Origin: Paraburkholderia translucens
GTDB taxonomy: Bacteria > Pseudomonadota > Gammaproteobacteria > Burkholderiales > Burkholderiaceae
Assembly (NCBI RefSeq): GCF_020881035.1
Contig: NZ_JAJITC010000004.1
Coordinates: forward strand, 428,399-492,398
Direction of reading: 5' to 3'
Length of the DNA stretch: 64,000 nucleotides
Shown: positions 55,446-63,237 of the stretch, one piece after another
How the letters are laid out: each line of letters begins with the position of its first letter
How positions within the stretch are numbered: the first letter of the stretch is position 1
Notes under the pieces: model-generated
The model's input: the letters and a program-made list of their open reading frames with translations, nothing else
Database searches by the model: none
Told to the model about the DNA's origin: nothing
Program-made: the position numbers and the translations under genes

Positions 55446-57228
55446 CGGACACCCAGTTCTTGACGACGGTTGCTACGATCTTCGGATCCTGACGCGCGAT
55501 GTTGCGCGCGAATTCCAGGTTCCGCTCATATTTGTGCTTCGCGTTCTCGAGCGCGAGCGTCTCGCTGTCCGTTTCGATCTCGACGATCGCGCCGTCGCGT
55601 TCCTCGGCCGGGATGCCGTCGAGCAACACCGGTTCGTCGGGCGACATGAGCGCGGGAACCGGCTCGGGCGGCGGCGGGAACGCGCGGCGCAGCGCCGGCT
55701 TCACCATCACGAAATAGAGGAACAGGGCGACCGCGCCGATGCCGAGGTACGTCGCGATCTGCTTGTAGAGCGCGAGCATGTCCGGCGTGCGCCACCACGG
55801 CAGGTCGGCGTTCGGATCGAGGTCGGTGGTGAACGCGCTGTTGACCACGTTGACCGAGTCACCGCGCGACGCGTCGAAGCCCATCGCGTCCTTCACGAGC
55901 TGCGTGATCTGCGCGAGCTTGTCGGCGCTGACGGGCTGCATCGTCACATGACCCTTCGGGTCGACGACGCGCAGATAGTTGACGACCACCGCGACCGACA
56001 GCCGGCGGATGCCGCCCATCGGCTGGTCGACGTGGCGCACGGTCTTGTCGAGCTCGTAGTTGGTGGTCGAATCCCTGTGATCGCTGATCGGCGTCGTGTT
56101 GACCGAGCTCGCGCCGTTGCCGGCCACGATCGGCGCGGAGGCCGGTTGCGGCGGCTGGTTCGACAGCGCGCCCGGCACGCCCGAGGCGCCGCCCTGCGAC
56201 ATCTCGGTGGCGCTGCTCTGCTGCTGGCTGCGGATCGCGGCCTGCTGCGGATTGCCGTTCGGACCGTACTTCTCCGAGGTCTGCTCGCTGTGCGAGAAGT
56301 CGATGTCCGCGCTGACCTGCGAGCGCGCGTTGCCGGGACCGAAGAGGGGCGCGAGGATCGTGTCGATGCGCTGTTGCGTGTTGCGCTCGATCTGCTGGCG
56401 GAACTTCAGTTGGGTGGCATCGAGCCCGCTGCCGTTGCTCGGCTGCGTGAGCAGATTGCCGTCCTGGTCGAGGATGGTGACGCCGCGCACCGGCATTTCC
56501 GGCACCGCCGACGCCACCATGTGCGTGATCGCGACGACCTGGCCTTCGTCGAGCACGCGGCCCGGGTACAGGTTCACGAGCACCGCCGCCGACGGCGCTT
56601 CCTTGTCGCGCACGAACACGCTCGGCTTCGGAATCGCAAGGTGCACGCGCGCGGATTTGACGCTCGAGACCGATTCGATCGTGCGTTCGAGTTCGCCTTC
56701 GAGCGAGCGCTGATAGTTGATCTGCTCGGTGAACTGGCTGATGCCGAATTTCTGGTTGTCCATCAGCTCGAAGCCGACCGAGCCGCTCTTCGGCAGCCCT
56801 TGCGACGCGAGGCGCAGACGCATCTCGTGGACCTGCTCGGCCGGCACGAGGATCGCGCTACCGCTGTCGGACAGTTTGTACGGAATATTGGCCTGCTGCA
56901 GCGCGGCGATGATCGAGCCGCCGTCGCGATCGGACAGATTGCTGTAGAGCACCTTGTAGTCGGGCGCGCGCGACCACAGGAACAGGCCCGCGATGACCGC
57001 CACCAGCACCGCGATCGCGAACACGAGCGGCGCGCGCGGGTTGCCGCGCATCTGCGCGAGACCGGACAGACGCTGACCGAAATTGCCGCCGATACCTCCC
57101 AGGCCGCCGAGGCCGCCAAGGTCGGCCGCGCCGGCCTGGCCGCTTGCGGCCTGACCGGCCGCGGGCTGCGCGCCGGCGAGCCCCATGCGGGCGTCGGGGT
57201 TGATCAACGAGTTGGCTGACGAATCCAT
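55435..57228 (-). CDS. fliF: Flagellar MS-ring protein FliF
   Basis: A 597-residue inner-membrane ring with two membrane helices (about residues 62-80 and 480-500) and a large periplasmic part carrying the YscJ/FliF ring domains (YKVLYSNLSDRDGGSIIAAL, RVHLAIPKPSVFVRDKE). The C-terminal cytoplasmic end (FARNIARQDPKIVATVVKNWVSDE) binds FliG. The start at 57228 (MDSSANSL) is used; the in-frame 27 residues upstream are basic and unlike FliF. First gene of the fliFGHIJK operon, divergent from fliE. Confidence 0.95.
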   Translation of the reverse strand: MDSSANSLINPDARMGLAGAQPAAGQAASGQAGAADLGGLGGLGGIGGNFGQRLSGLAQMRGNPRAPLVFAIAVLVAVIAGLFLWSRAPDYKVLYSNLSDRDGGSIIAALQQANIPYKLSDSGSAILVPAEQVHEMRLRLASQGLPKSGSVGFELMDNQKFGISQFTEQINYQRSLEGELERTIESVSSVKSARVHLAIPKPSVFVRDKEAPSAAVLVNLYPGRVLDEGQVVAITHMVASAVPEMPVRGVTILDQDGNLLTQPSNGSGLDATQLKFRQQIERNTQQRIDTILAPLFGPGNARSQVSADIDFSHSEQTSEKYGPNGNPQQAAIRSQQQSSATEMSQGGASGVPGALSNQPPQPASAPIVAGNGASSVNTTPISDHRDSTTNYELDKTVRHVDQPMGGIRRLSVAVVVNYLRVVDPKGHVTMQPVSADKLAQITQLVKDAMGFDASRGDSVNVVNSAFTTDLDPNADLPWWRTPDMLALYKQIATYLGIGAVALFLYFVMVKPALRRAFPPPPEPVPALMSPDEPVLLDGIPAEERDGAIVEIETDSETLALENAKHKYERNLEFARNIARQDPKIVATVVKNWVSDER

Positions 57229-57340
57229 GCGTCGGGTTTCTCCGGGGGATGCCTTCGCGTTCTGCCGTGCTGGCGCGCCGGGGCGCGGCGCACGGACAGA
57301 GACTTTCACCCTTGTAATTATGCGCAGCGGCGCTCAACCC

Positions 57341-57408
57341 GATTGCTTGAATAGAGCAGGGTTTCCCCCCTAGTTTCGGGACTTTCAGCGAGGGCCCGCT
57401 GCTATGCT
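57341..57408 (+). promoter_or_regulatory. Candidate FlhDC operator between fliF and fliE
   Basis: Left half-site GATTGCTTGAATAGAG (57341-57356), 12-bp spacer, right half-site CCTAGTTTCGGGACTT (57369-57384), then a -10 TATGCT (57403-57408) 34 bp after the right half-site start. The left core TTGAATAGA is shared exactly with the flgB site. It may drive both divergent units. Confidence 0.45.
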
Positions 57409-57464
57409 TTCATCCAGATCGGTGCGCCTTCCGGCGGCCCGATCGCATATCCAACGGAGAAAAC

Positions 57465-57800
57465 ATGACCATGCCCGTGAACGCGCTATCGTCGGCGCTG
57501 CAACAGATGCAGGCGATGGCGGCGCAGGCGGCCGGCGGCGCGAACCCGGCAGCCGAGCAGTCCGGCGCGGCGACGCCCACCAACTTCGCGGCGGCGCTGA
57601 AGGCCTCGCTCGACAAGATCAGCAGCGACCAGCAAACGGCGATCAGCGAGTCGAAGGCGTTCGAGCTCGGTGCGTCGAACGTGTCGCTGAACGACGTGAT
57701 GGTCGACATGCAGAAGGCCAATATCGGCTTCCAGTTCGGCCTTCAGGTGCGCAACAAGCTGGTCACCGCGTACAACGAAATCGCGCAGATGTCGATCTGA
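57465..57800 (+). CDS. fliE: MS-ring/rod junction protein FliE
   Basis: A 111-residue small helical protein linking the MS ring to the rod. The C-terminal [40 protein letters not shown] pattern is the strong family signature. An ACGGAGAAA ribosome site precedes the ATG. Divergent from fliF and followed by fliS after a 203-bp gap with its own promoter. Confidence 0.95.
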   Translation: MTMPVNALSSALQQMQAMAAQAAGGANPAAEQSGAATPTNFAAALKASLDKISSDQQTAISESKAFELGASNVSLNDVMVDMQKANIGFQFGLQVRNKLVTAYNEIAQMSI

Positions 57801-57888
57801 ACCAGATTGCGCGGGTTTGCGCCGGCGGCCTCGGGCCGCGTCCCCTGTGCGCGGCCAGCAGCGCCTTTGATCCTCCTGATAGCGGGCT

Positions 57889-57916
57889 AAAGCTTTGTCG
57901 TCGCGCATCCGATAAC
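57889..57916 (+). promoter_or_regulatory. Sigma-28-type promoter of fliS
   Basis: TAAAGCTT (57889-57896), 12-bp spacer, TCCGATAA (57909-57916): 7/8 and 7/8 matches to the consensus half-sites, with the same 12-bp spacing as at flgM. It lies 87 bp upstream of the fliS ATG. Confidence 0.65.
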
Positions 57917-58003
57917 CCGATTACATGTCAGCGACCGGCGCGGCGACGCGCCGCGCGGCCACGCCACGACTTAACCGCAGTCCGTATCAGAGGAGGAGCG
58001 CCG

Positions 58004-58438
58004 ATGTTTTCCCCGGGTCACGCTGGAGCCAACGCTTATGCGCGCGTCGGCATCGAGACATCCGTGATGGGCGCGAGTCCGCATCGTCTCACCGTGCTGC
58101 TGTACCAGGGCGCACGGCAGGCGATCGCACAGAGCCGCATGCATTTGCAGCAGGGCAATGTGGCAGAACGCGGCATGTCGATCGGCAAGGCGATCCGGAT
58201 CATCGAAAGCGGGCTGCAGCAGTCGCTCAACCTCGAGGCGGGCGGTGAAGTCGCGAGCCGGCTGAATGCGTTGTACAGCTATATGACGCGTCGGCTGCTC
58301 GAGGCCAATATCAACGAGAGCGAGGCGATGCTCGTGGAAGTGGACGGCTTGCTCGCGACGCTCGAAGAGGCATGGATCGGGATAGCCCCGGAGATCGCGC
58401 GGATGGCGGCTCAGCCAGCCGCGGAAAGCCTGAGATGA
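58004..58438 (+). CDS. fliS: Flagellin chaperone FliS
   Basis: A 144-residue export chaperone that prevents flagellin polymerisation in the cytosol. The family pattern is clear: AYARVGIETSVMGASPHRLTVLLYQGARQAI near the start and a four-helix bundle after it. An AGAGGAGGAG ribosome site precedes the ATG at 58004. Overlaps fliT by 4 bp (ATGA). fliC and fliD are absent from the window, so the chaperone genes are separated from their main clients. Confidence 0.94.
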   Translation: MFSPGHAGANAYARVGIETSVMGASPHRLTVLLYQGARQAIAQSRMHLQQGNVAERGMSIGKAIRIIESGLQQSLNLEAGGEVASRLNALYSYMTRRLLEANINESEAMLVEVDGLLATLEEAWIGIAPEIARMAAQPAAESLR

Positions 58439-58761
58439 CATCGAACGCAGAATATTTTGACCGCTATGAGGCGATAGCCGCGCTGTCCTGCCGCATGCTG
58501 ATGGCGGCCCGCCGTGCGCTGTGGGACGACCTCGTCGACCTGCAGGAAGAGTACCGGCATCTGGTCGAAGCGCTGCGCGAAGCGGACGTGGGCGTCAAGC
58601 TCGACGAAGCCGAGCGCCTGCGCAAGTACGCGCTGATCCGTCAGATCCTCGCCGACGACGCCGCGATCCGCGACCTCGCGAATCCGCGCATGGCCCATCT
58701 GTCGGCGCTGTTCGCCGGCCGGATGACGCACGTGCTGAAGGAGCTGTACGGGGCCCGCTGA
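58435..58761 (+). CDS. fliT: Flagellar chaperone FliT
   Basis: A 108-residue helical protein, typical in length and position for FliT, the FliD chaperone that can also inhibit FlhDC in enterobacteria. Conserved features are sparse: WDDLVDLQEEYRHLVEAL and IRQILADDAAIRDL helices, followed by a client-mimicking C-terminal helix. The call rests on order (fliE-fliS-fliT) and helical pattern. Confidence 0.85.
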   Translation: MTSNAEYFDRYEAIAALSCRMLMAARRALWDDLVDLQEEYRHLVEALREADVGVKLDEAERLRKYALIRQILADDAAIRDLANPRMAHLSALFAGRMTHVLKELYGAR

Positions 58762-58858
58762 GCGGGAGCGCACGGATGAGCTTGCGCCGCGCGCATCTGA
58801 AGGATCGGAGCAATCAGAGCATCGCGCGCGTTGCCGCCGATGCGACCAAGGAACCGGT

Positions 58859-60259
58859 ATGAACGGAATCGATTCGGCCCTCGCATCGGTGCTTTCGAGC
58901 CGGATCGACAGCCTGCTCAGCATCGCGCCGGGGAGCGCGACCACTGCGCAGACTGGCGCGGCCGGTATCGCCACCGCCCCGGCAGCGGCGCCCGCGAACG
59001 CGACGCCCGCGCCGCAGCCGTCCGCGCAAACCGCGCTGTCGGCGATTGCGCTTACGCTGAATGCGATCGCGCACTCGGGCGGTGAGGCGACGCCCGCCGT
59101 GCTCGGCCGCGCGCCGATCTGGGCAGCCGCCCCCGCGCTCGACGTTGCCATCGAGGGCTTGCCGCCGGCTGATGCGGGGGGCGCCGCAATCGGCAATTCC
59201 GCTGCCGCCCATTCCGGCGCGGCTTCCAATACCAATCCCAACGCGACAGCCAACGCAACCGCAACCGCTACCGCGACCGTGGCGGCGACCGAAGTGCCGG
59301 TCGCGGCGCTCGCGACCGCGCTGCAAAAGACGGTCGCCGACAGCGGCCTGTTCTACGAGGCGCATCTCGCGGCGTGGCTGGTCGGCCAGCGCTCGCCGGC
59401 CGAGCTGGCGAACGAGGCGCAGAACCAGCTCGTCGCTGAGGCTCAATTGCCTCCCGACTGGAGCGCCGACGATGGCGAAGCGAACCCGAGGTCCGCTTCG
59501 GCGAACGCCGCGCCGTCCGGCCAGGCGGGCGGCACACCGAACGCTGCCGGGAACAACCCCGCCCCCCACGCGATGCCGTCGATCCTGACCGCGCAGGCCG
59601 CGCGCCTCGTCGCGGGAGAGCTGCTGGCCAGCTCGGTGTCCGACCTGAACGGCCAGCCCACGCACGCGACGCCGCACAGCGCGGCGCCGCAAGCGGCCGA
59701 GGCCGGTTCGTCGCAGAGCGCGCAGGCGATGGCGGCCGCGGTGCACCCGGCGACCGTGCCGCTCGTGCGCCAGCAACTCGATCTGCTCGCGACGGGGCAG
59801 TTTCGCTGGACCGGCGAGGCGTGGCCGGGCGCGCGTCTGGACTGGACGATCGAGCAGGACGGCGACGAATGGGACCGCAGCGGCGGCGGCCTCGCGAGCG
59901 AGGACGACCAGCCGTGGCGCACGCGACTGACGCTGTCGCTGCCGACGCTCGGCACCGTCGACGCCGAACTGACGCTGACCGGCATGCGGCTGACCGCGCG
60001 CGTGCAGGCGAGCCCGCGGGGCGCCACCCGGCTCGCGATGCAGGGCGAGGATTTCCGTCAGCGGCTCGCGGCGGCGGGGATCGAGCTACAGGGATTGACG
60101 ATTCGGGAGATCGGCGGCGGCGCGCCGGATACGTCGGCGAGCGCCTCGGCGGCGGGCGCGCAAGCGGCATCGGCGTACGCGCGTTCGGCGGCTGCGGCTG
60201 GGACTGCGTCGTCGGGGACGAGGGTTGCGCCGCGCGACGATTTCGATTGGGACATCTGA
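58859..60259 (+). CDS. Second FliK-like (Flg_hook) protein
   Basis: A 466-residue Ala/Pro-rich protein. The C-terminal 140 residues (VPLVRQQLDLLATGQFRWTG; then LSLPTLGTVDAELTLTGMRLTARVQ; then FRQRLAAAGIELQGLTIREIG) look like the Flg_hook domain of FliK. The N-terminal 300 residues are low-complexity. It is thus a paralogue of FliK at 50099-51643, and its stop is joined by TGATG to an FlhB-tail gene. A ruler or substrate-switch partner for that FlhB-like protein is a reasonable inference. Confidence 0.78.
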   Translation: MNGIDSALASVLSSRIDSLLSIAPGSATTAQTGAAGIATAPAAAPANATPAPQPSAQTALSAIALTLNAIAHSGGEATPAVLGRAPIWAAAPALDVAIEGLPPADAGGAAIGNSAAAHSGAASNTNPNATANATATATATVAATEVPVAALATALQKTVADSGLFYEAHLAAWLVGQRSPAELANEAQNQLVAEAQLPPDWSADDGEANPRSASANAAPSGQAGGTPNAAGNNPAPHAMPSILTAQAARLVAGELLASSVSDLNGQPTHATPHSAAPQAAEAGSSQSAQAMAAAVHPATVPLVRQQLDLLATGQFRWTGEAWPGARLDWTIEQDGDEWDRSGGGLASEDDQPWRTRLTLSLPTLGTVDAELTLTGMRLTARVQASPRGATRLAMQGEDFRQRLAAAGIELQGLTIREIGGGAPDTSASASAAGAQAASAYARSAAAAGTASSGTRVAPRDDFDWDI

Positions 60260-60600
60260 TGAGCCGCACTCATCGCCGCGGCGCGGCTGCGCTCAGGTAC
60301 GACGCACATGGTGGCGAGCCCGCGCCTCGGGTGGTCGCCAAGGGGTATGGGCTGATTGCCGAGATGATCGTGCAGCGCGCGAAGGAGGCGGGGCTGTATG
60401 TGCACGAGGCGCCAGAGATGGTGTCGCTGCTGATGCAGGTCGATCTGGATGCGAGGATTCCGCCGCAGCTTTATCAGGCCGTTGCGGAGTTGCTCGCGTG
60501 GTTGCATCGGCTGGAGAGTGGGGTTGAGGCTCAGCCTGGGCACGGCGCTGGCGCGCGGGATGTGGTTGATGTTGTCGCTACTGATGTGCGGGAGGGGTGA
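60259..60600 (+). CDS. FlhB C-terminal-domain homologue (FhlB-type)
   Basis: A 113-residue soluble protein that matches only the cytoplasmic cleaved half of FlhB: AALRYDAHGGEPAPRVVAKGYGLIAEMIVQRAKEAGLYVHEAPEMVSLL and IPPQLYQAVAELLAWLHRLE. It has no membrane helices and no NPTH, since it begins after the cleavage point. Such FhlB proteins are known in several proteobacteria and can replace the FlhB tail in the export gate. Coupled by TGATG to the FliK-like gene. Confidence 0.85.
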   Translation: MSRTHRRGAAALRYDAHGGEPAPRVVAKGYGLIAEMIVQRAKEAGLYVHEAPEMVSLLMQVDLDARIPPQLYQAVAELLAWLHRLESGVEAQPGHGAGARDVVDVVATDVREG

Positions 60601-60620
60601 TGCCCCTTGGGGGGCGGCGG

Positions 60621-60686
60621 TTTTTTTCGTTGTTCTGGCTTTGTTGGCCTTTCCTTGATTTCTTGTCGGTCTATTAGCGTTGCCCC
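60621..60686 (+). repeat. Third, partial copy of the interspersed repeat
   Basis: Matches the left arm of the fliL-fliK inverted repeat (49537-49600), with a 29-bp stretch (60643-60671) identical in all three copies. The hairpin part of the element is missing; a different GGGCATCATACGGG sequence follows. Confidence 0.8.
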
Positions 60687-60695
60687 ACGGGCATC

Positions 60696-60738
60696 ATACG
60701 GGAAAACCCGTATTCCTTGCAACCCTTATGGGATAAGG
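60696..60738. repeat. Two adjacent short palindromes
   Basis: ATACGGG-AAAA-CCCGTAT (60696-60713) and CCTTAT-GGG-ATAAGG (60724-60738). They lie where the flagellar locus ends and the effector module begins. They could be terminator-like hairpins or the remains of a mobile-element end. Confidence 0.5.
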
Positions 60739-61018
60739 ATTCCAGCCGGTCACCCGCCTGCCGTGTCCGTTTAAACAGGCTCCGTGGGGAGCCAGTGGGA
60801 ATTCGCGGGAGCTTTGCGGAAACCCGGATGGCACAGGTTCCCGCAACGGCTGGCCCGCAACGTGCAGGCCTGTTGTCTCGCCAGACTGGTGCTCCTTCCA
60901 GCGCAGTACGTCTGCATCGGACGCTCGAATGAAACACCCCGCCGAGGGGGGCCATCAACGAGGTAGCACAGTCTTACCTGATCGCCTTGCCTGTCGGCGT
61001 CACGCGCTACGCACAAGA
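60739..61018. other. 280 bp without a supported gene
   Basis: Several short ORFs overlap here on both strands, but none has a ribosome site, domain pattern or consistent codon use. It is the 3' flank of the immunity gene and borders the repeat cluster; it may be decayed mobile DNA. Confidence 0.4.
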
Positions 61019-61747
61019 TCAAAGATCAATGAATCGCGGCAACAGGTCCTGGTCCGCAAGGCGGATTTCGATATCGTTCGCCGCCTTGACGTGCGCGCGG
61101 TTGTTCACGTCGAACACTTCATCCGTCACGCTGACAATGATCGTGCCTTGCTGCTTGCCATCGCGCACGACCGGGATCAGGGCGCGTGCCTCGGGAACTT
61201 GGCTTGACGTGAGGACGTGCGGCAGGTAGAGCATCCAGCTTACGCTTGGACGATCTTCGAACACCTGCTTTCCTAGATATTTTCTCGGCCCGAATGTTAG
61301 ATTCGACGGCGTATAAATTTCGGCGACCTTTATTATTACATCTGCTGCCGATTTATAATCGCCTAGCCTAGACGTATTAGCGGCTATTTCATTGACCGTT
61401 AATTCAATGGAGTTGGGAAATACGGTGCTGTCAATGCAGAATTCTATAGAACCTCCGCAGCCCTTTCGCGAGTCACCGTTCCATATTCCAATGAACTTGG
61501 CTTCGTCGATGTCGTCCGCATTCTTCCTGCGCAATTCATCGATGGCATCTTTTCTGACCGCGCCTCCGCTAAAAACCGGAAATCGCTGAGCGTCGGCGAT
61601 GCTGCTTCCACCTAAAAACCAATCTCCACCTAGCTTTGCGTCCTTCGCGGAAAGAAGGTCAATTACAGGCCTCAGACGTCGAAGATGAAATTCAAAATCT
61701 GCCTTTGGCAGATTTACACTATCTCGATGTTGTGAACTTAAGTACAT
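61019..61747 (-). CDS. Imm52-type immunity protein
   Basis: A 242-residue cytosolic protein with lower GC content than its neighbours, especially 61260-61720. The pattern FGPRKYLGKQVFEDRPSVSWMLYLPHVLTSSQVPEARALIPV near the end fits the Imm52 immunity family, which is known to pair with Tox-REase-5 toxins. It starts 7 bp after the toxin gene, the expected effector-immunity order. It should block the nuclease in the producing cell. Confidence 0.75.
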   Translation of the reverse strand: MYLSSQHRDSVNLPKADFEFHLRRLRPVIDLLSAKDAKLGGDWFLGGSSIADAQRFPVFSGGAVRKDAIDELRRKNADDIDEAKFIGIWNGDSRKGCGGSIEFCIDSTVFPNSIELTVNEIAANTSRLGDYKSAADVIIKVAEIYTPSNLTFGPRKYLGKQVFEDRPSVSWMLYLPHVLTSSQVPEARALIPVVRDGKQQGTIIVSVTDEVFDVNNRAHVKAANDIEIRLADQDLLPRFIDL

Positions 61748-61754
61748 TTGATCC

Positions 61755-62405
61755 TCACGGCTGATAAACGGAGGGGACGCCAGCTCGCGTAAGCGTGTCC
61801 ATCAAATACGCTCTCGCTTCGGGTGTTTGGAAATACCACATGAGTCTTGTAGGCGGGTTTTGCCTGACAACTCTACCTTGCTTGAATATCTGATTCTTTG
61901 TTGTGGTAAATCCATCGAAGTTGTACTTAGGATCGCCATTTTCGTCAAAAAACTTTTCAAGCAATTGGTCGTAGTTTCCCTTTGTCTCCTGCAATAGACA
62001 CTGCGCCTTGACGAATCCATCAAAATTCATTGGCTCAGGTTCGCCGCTAGGTTGCCATGCCCACTCCATATTCCAGCCCTTATTGGTCTCATGGCCTTTT
62101 CCGTCCGTGGTTATCCCGTACTCGAATCCGGTAATGCGGGCCTGGTAGCGGCGCGGCTCGGGGTTCATGCTATGGTTCTTTTTCACCTTAGCGCCTTTTT
62201 CCGGGGGGCACTTGCACGCTCTTTCACGCTCGCGGGAGCGGTCGCGCGGTAGCGAACCCAATCCGCTATCAGCACCCATGCCCACCCCCGCGCCATCCAT
62301 CGGACCCGAAGTAGTTCCGGGACGAGGCAAAGGAAGAGGCATGGGGGCGGTCTGCACCAGGGCATTGATTGCTGTAGCTAACGTGGCTGGTAATGGAATA
62401 CCCAT
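61755..62405 (-). CDS. Tox-REase-5 nuclease effector (T6SS cargo, TseT-like)
   Basis: A 216-residue predicted DNase toxin. A short Pro/Gly N-terminal region is followed by CKCPPEKG (64-71), YQARITGFEYG (88-98) and the restriction-endonuclease-like core NFDGFVKAQCLLQETKG (128-143), in which Asp129, Glu140 and Lys142 are the probable D-ExK catalytic residues. The C-terminus (LMWYFQTPEARAYLMDTL) is typical of the family. Its ATG overlaps the preceding gene by 1 bp (TGATG). The gene order matches the P. aeruginosa TseT cluster. Confidence 0.8.
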   Translation of the reverse strand: MGIPLPATLATAINALVQTAPMPLPLPRPGTTSGPMDGAGVGMGADSGLGSLPRDRSRERERACKCPPEKGAKVKKNHSMNPEPRRYQARITGFEYGITTDGKGHETNKGWNMEWAWQPSGEPEPMNFDGFVKAQCLLQETKGNYDQLLEKFFDENGDPKYNFDGFTTTKNQIFKQGRVVRQNPPTRLMWYFQTPEARAYLMDTLTRAGVPSVYQP

Positions 62406-62749
62406 CAATCTTGCTCCTTCATTTCGTGTTGTCTTTTGCGGGTACCTTGCAACAGCATTTCGAATCGCTGTTCTGCCGGAACGCCCGGTTTGTGCAGCCA
62501 CGCCATGACCGCCGGAATCCAGTAAAACCCCGGCGTGGTCGCCTCCACATACAGGAAATCGACAATCAGCGCTTCACGCGTAAAGCGCAGCATCCTTGTT
62601 TGCGCGAAGGCTGCATTAAGCCGATCTCGCAAGGTCGGATCATTGGCGAGCGCGGGATAGTCGCGCACGATATGGCCGCGGATAAAGTCCACATAGTTAC
62701 GGTCTTCGTAGGCTTTCAGAAGCGCCCATTGTCCTTCAGTCAATTCCAT
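62405..62749 (-). CDS. Effector co-chaperone-like protein
   Basis: A 114-residue soluble protein (ELTEGQWALLKAYEDRNYVDFIRGHI...), mostly helical with no signal peptide. I do not recognise a named domain. It lies between a DUF4123 gene and a Tox-REase-5 gene, the place of the small co-chaperone (co-TecT) in the P. aeruginosa TseT cluster. A co-chaperone role is inferred from position only. The start overlaps the end of the DUF4123 frame by 14 bp. Confidence 0.6.
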   Translation of the reverse strand: MELTEGQWALLKAYEDRNYVDFIRGHIVRDYPALANDPTLRDRLNAAFAQTRMLRFTREALIVDFLYVEATTPGFYWIPAVMAWLHKPGVPAEQRFEMLLQGTRKRQHEMKEQD

Positions 62750-63237
62750 TGTCGTTGATGGTGAACCGTTGTCCTTCGTTGAGGTAGTGCCACGCGTCGG
62801 CAGCCCTGAAAAGCTCGCGCTCGCTCCTGCCGTGGCATACCGCATTGAGTGCATGCAGTACCCTGGGGTCCCAGAAGCGCAACAGGACGCGACGCCCATT
62901 TGGCAAGCGGGTATTCAGGTGCGGGCGCAATATCTCGGCTTGCCTCGCCAGGCTCTCCGAGGTAATCAGCCAGATCACGCCAGGGCGGGCCTGTTCGAGT
63001 TCGCGCAGGTCGGCGAGATGGTCACGCGACGTCTTCGGATCAACCAGCCACGGCCCCGCGTGCGCGAGTGCCATGTCGTTCGTGCCCGCGAAGCGAAACC
63101 GTCCTGTCGTTTTCGGGCGTGAGTTGCTGGCCGGTATGCTGCTGGTATTGGATACCATCGACTAGCGCCAGCACGTGGCCGCCGGAGTGTCGTTCCCCGT
63201 ACCAACGAGCCTGTTCATTGACTGCGGTGGGAATCAT
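62736..63237 (-). pseudogene. DUF4123 T6SS adaptor/chaperone, frameshifted
   Basis: Two overlapping frames carry halves of one DUF4123 protein. The first (from the ATG at 63237) reads MIPTAVNEQARWYGE and HVLALVDGIQYQQ. The second (ending 62736) reads RFAGTNDMALAHAGPWLVDP, VIWLITSESLARQAEILRPHL and LPNGRRVLLRFWDPRVLHAL. The frame changes near 63100-63140. The combined length (502 nt) is one base over a multiple of three, as expected for a single-base insertion. DUF4123 proteins load effectors onto VgrG/PAAR. This one is broken unless it is a sequencing error or uses programmed frameshifting. Confidence 0.72.

Noticed and set aside
7839..57370. A C-rich CCCCC-TTT-type string upstream of motA, flgB, flhB and fliE as a separate motif
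   Set aside because: At flgB, flhB and fliE it falls in the spacer between the proposed FlhDC half-sites, and its sequence and orientation vary; not counted as an independent element.
60771..61022. Several 60-83-residue ORFs on both strands between the FhlB gene and the immunity gene
   Set aside because: No ribosome sites, no recognisable domain, and the ORFs overlap each other; treated as non-coding.
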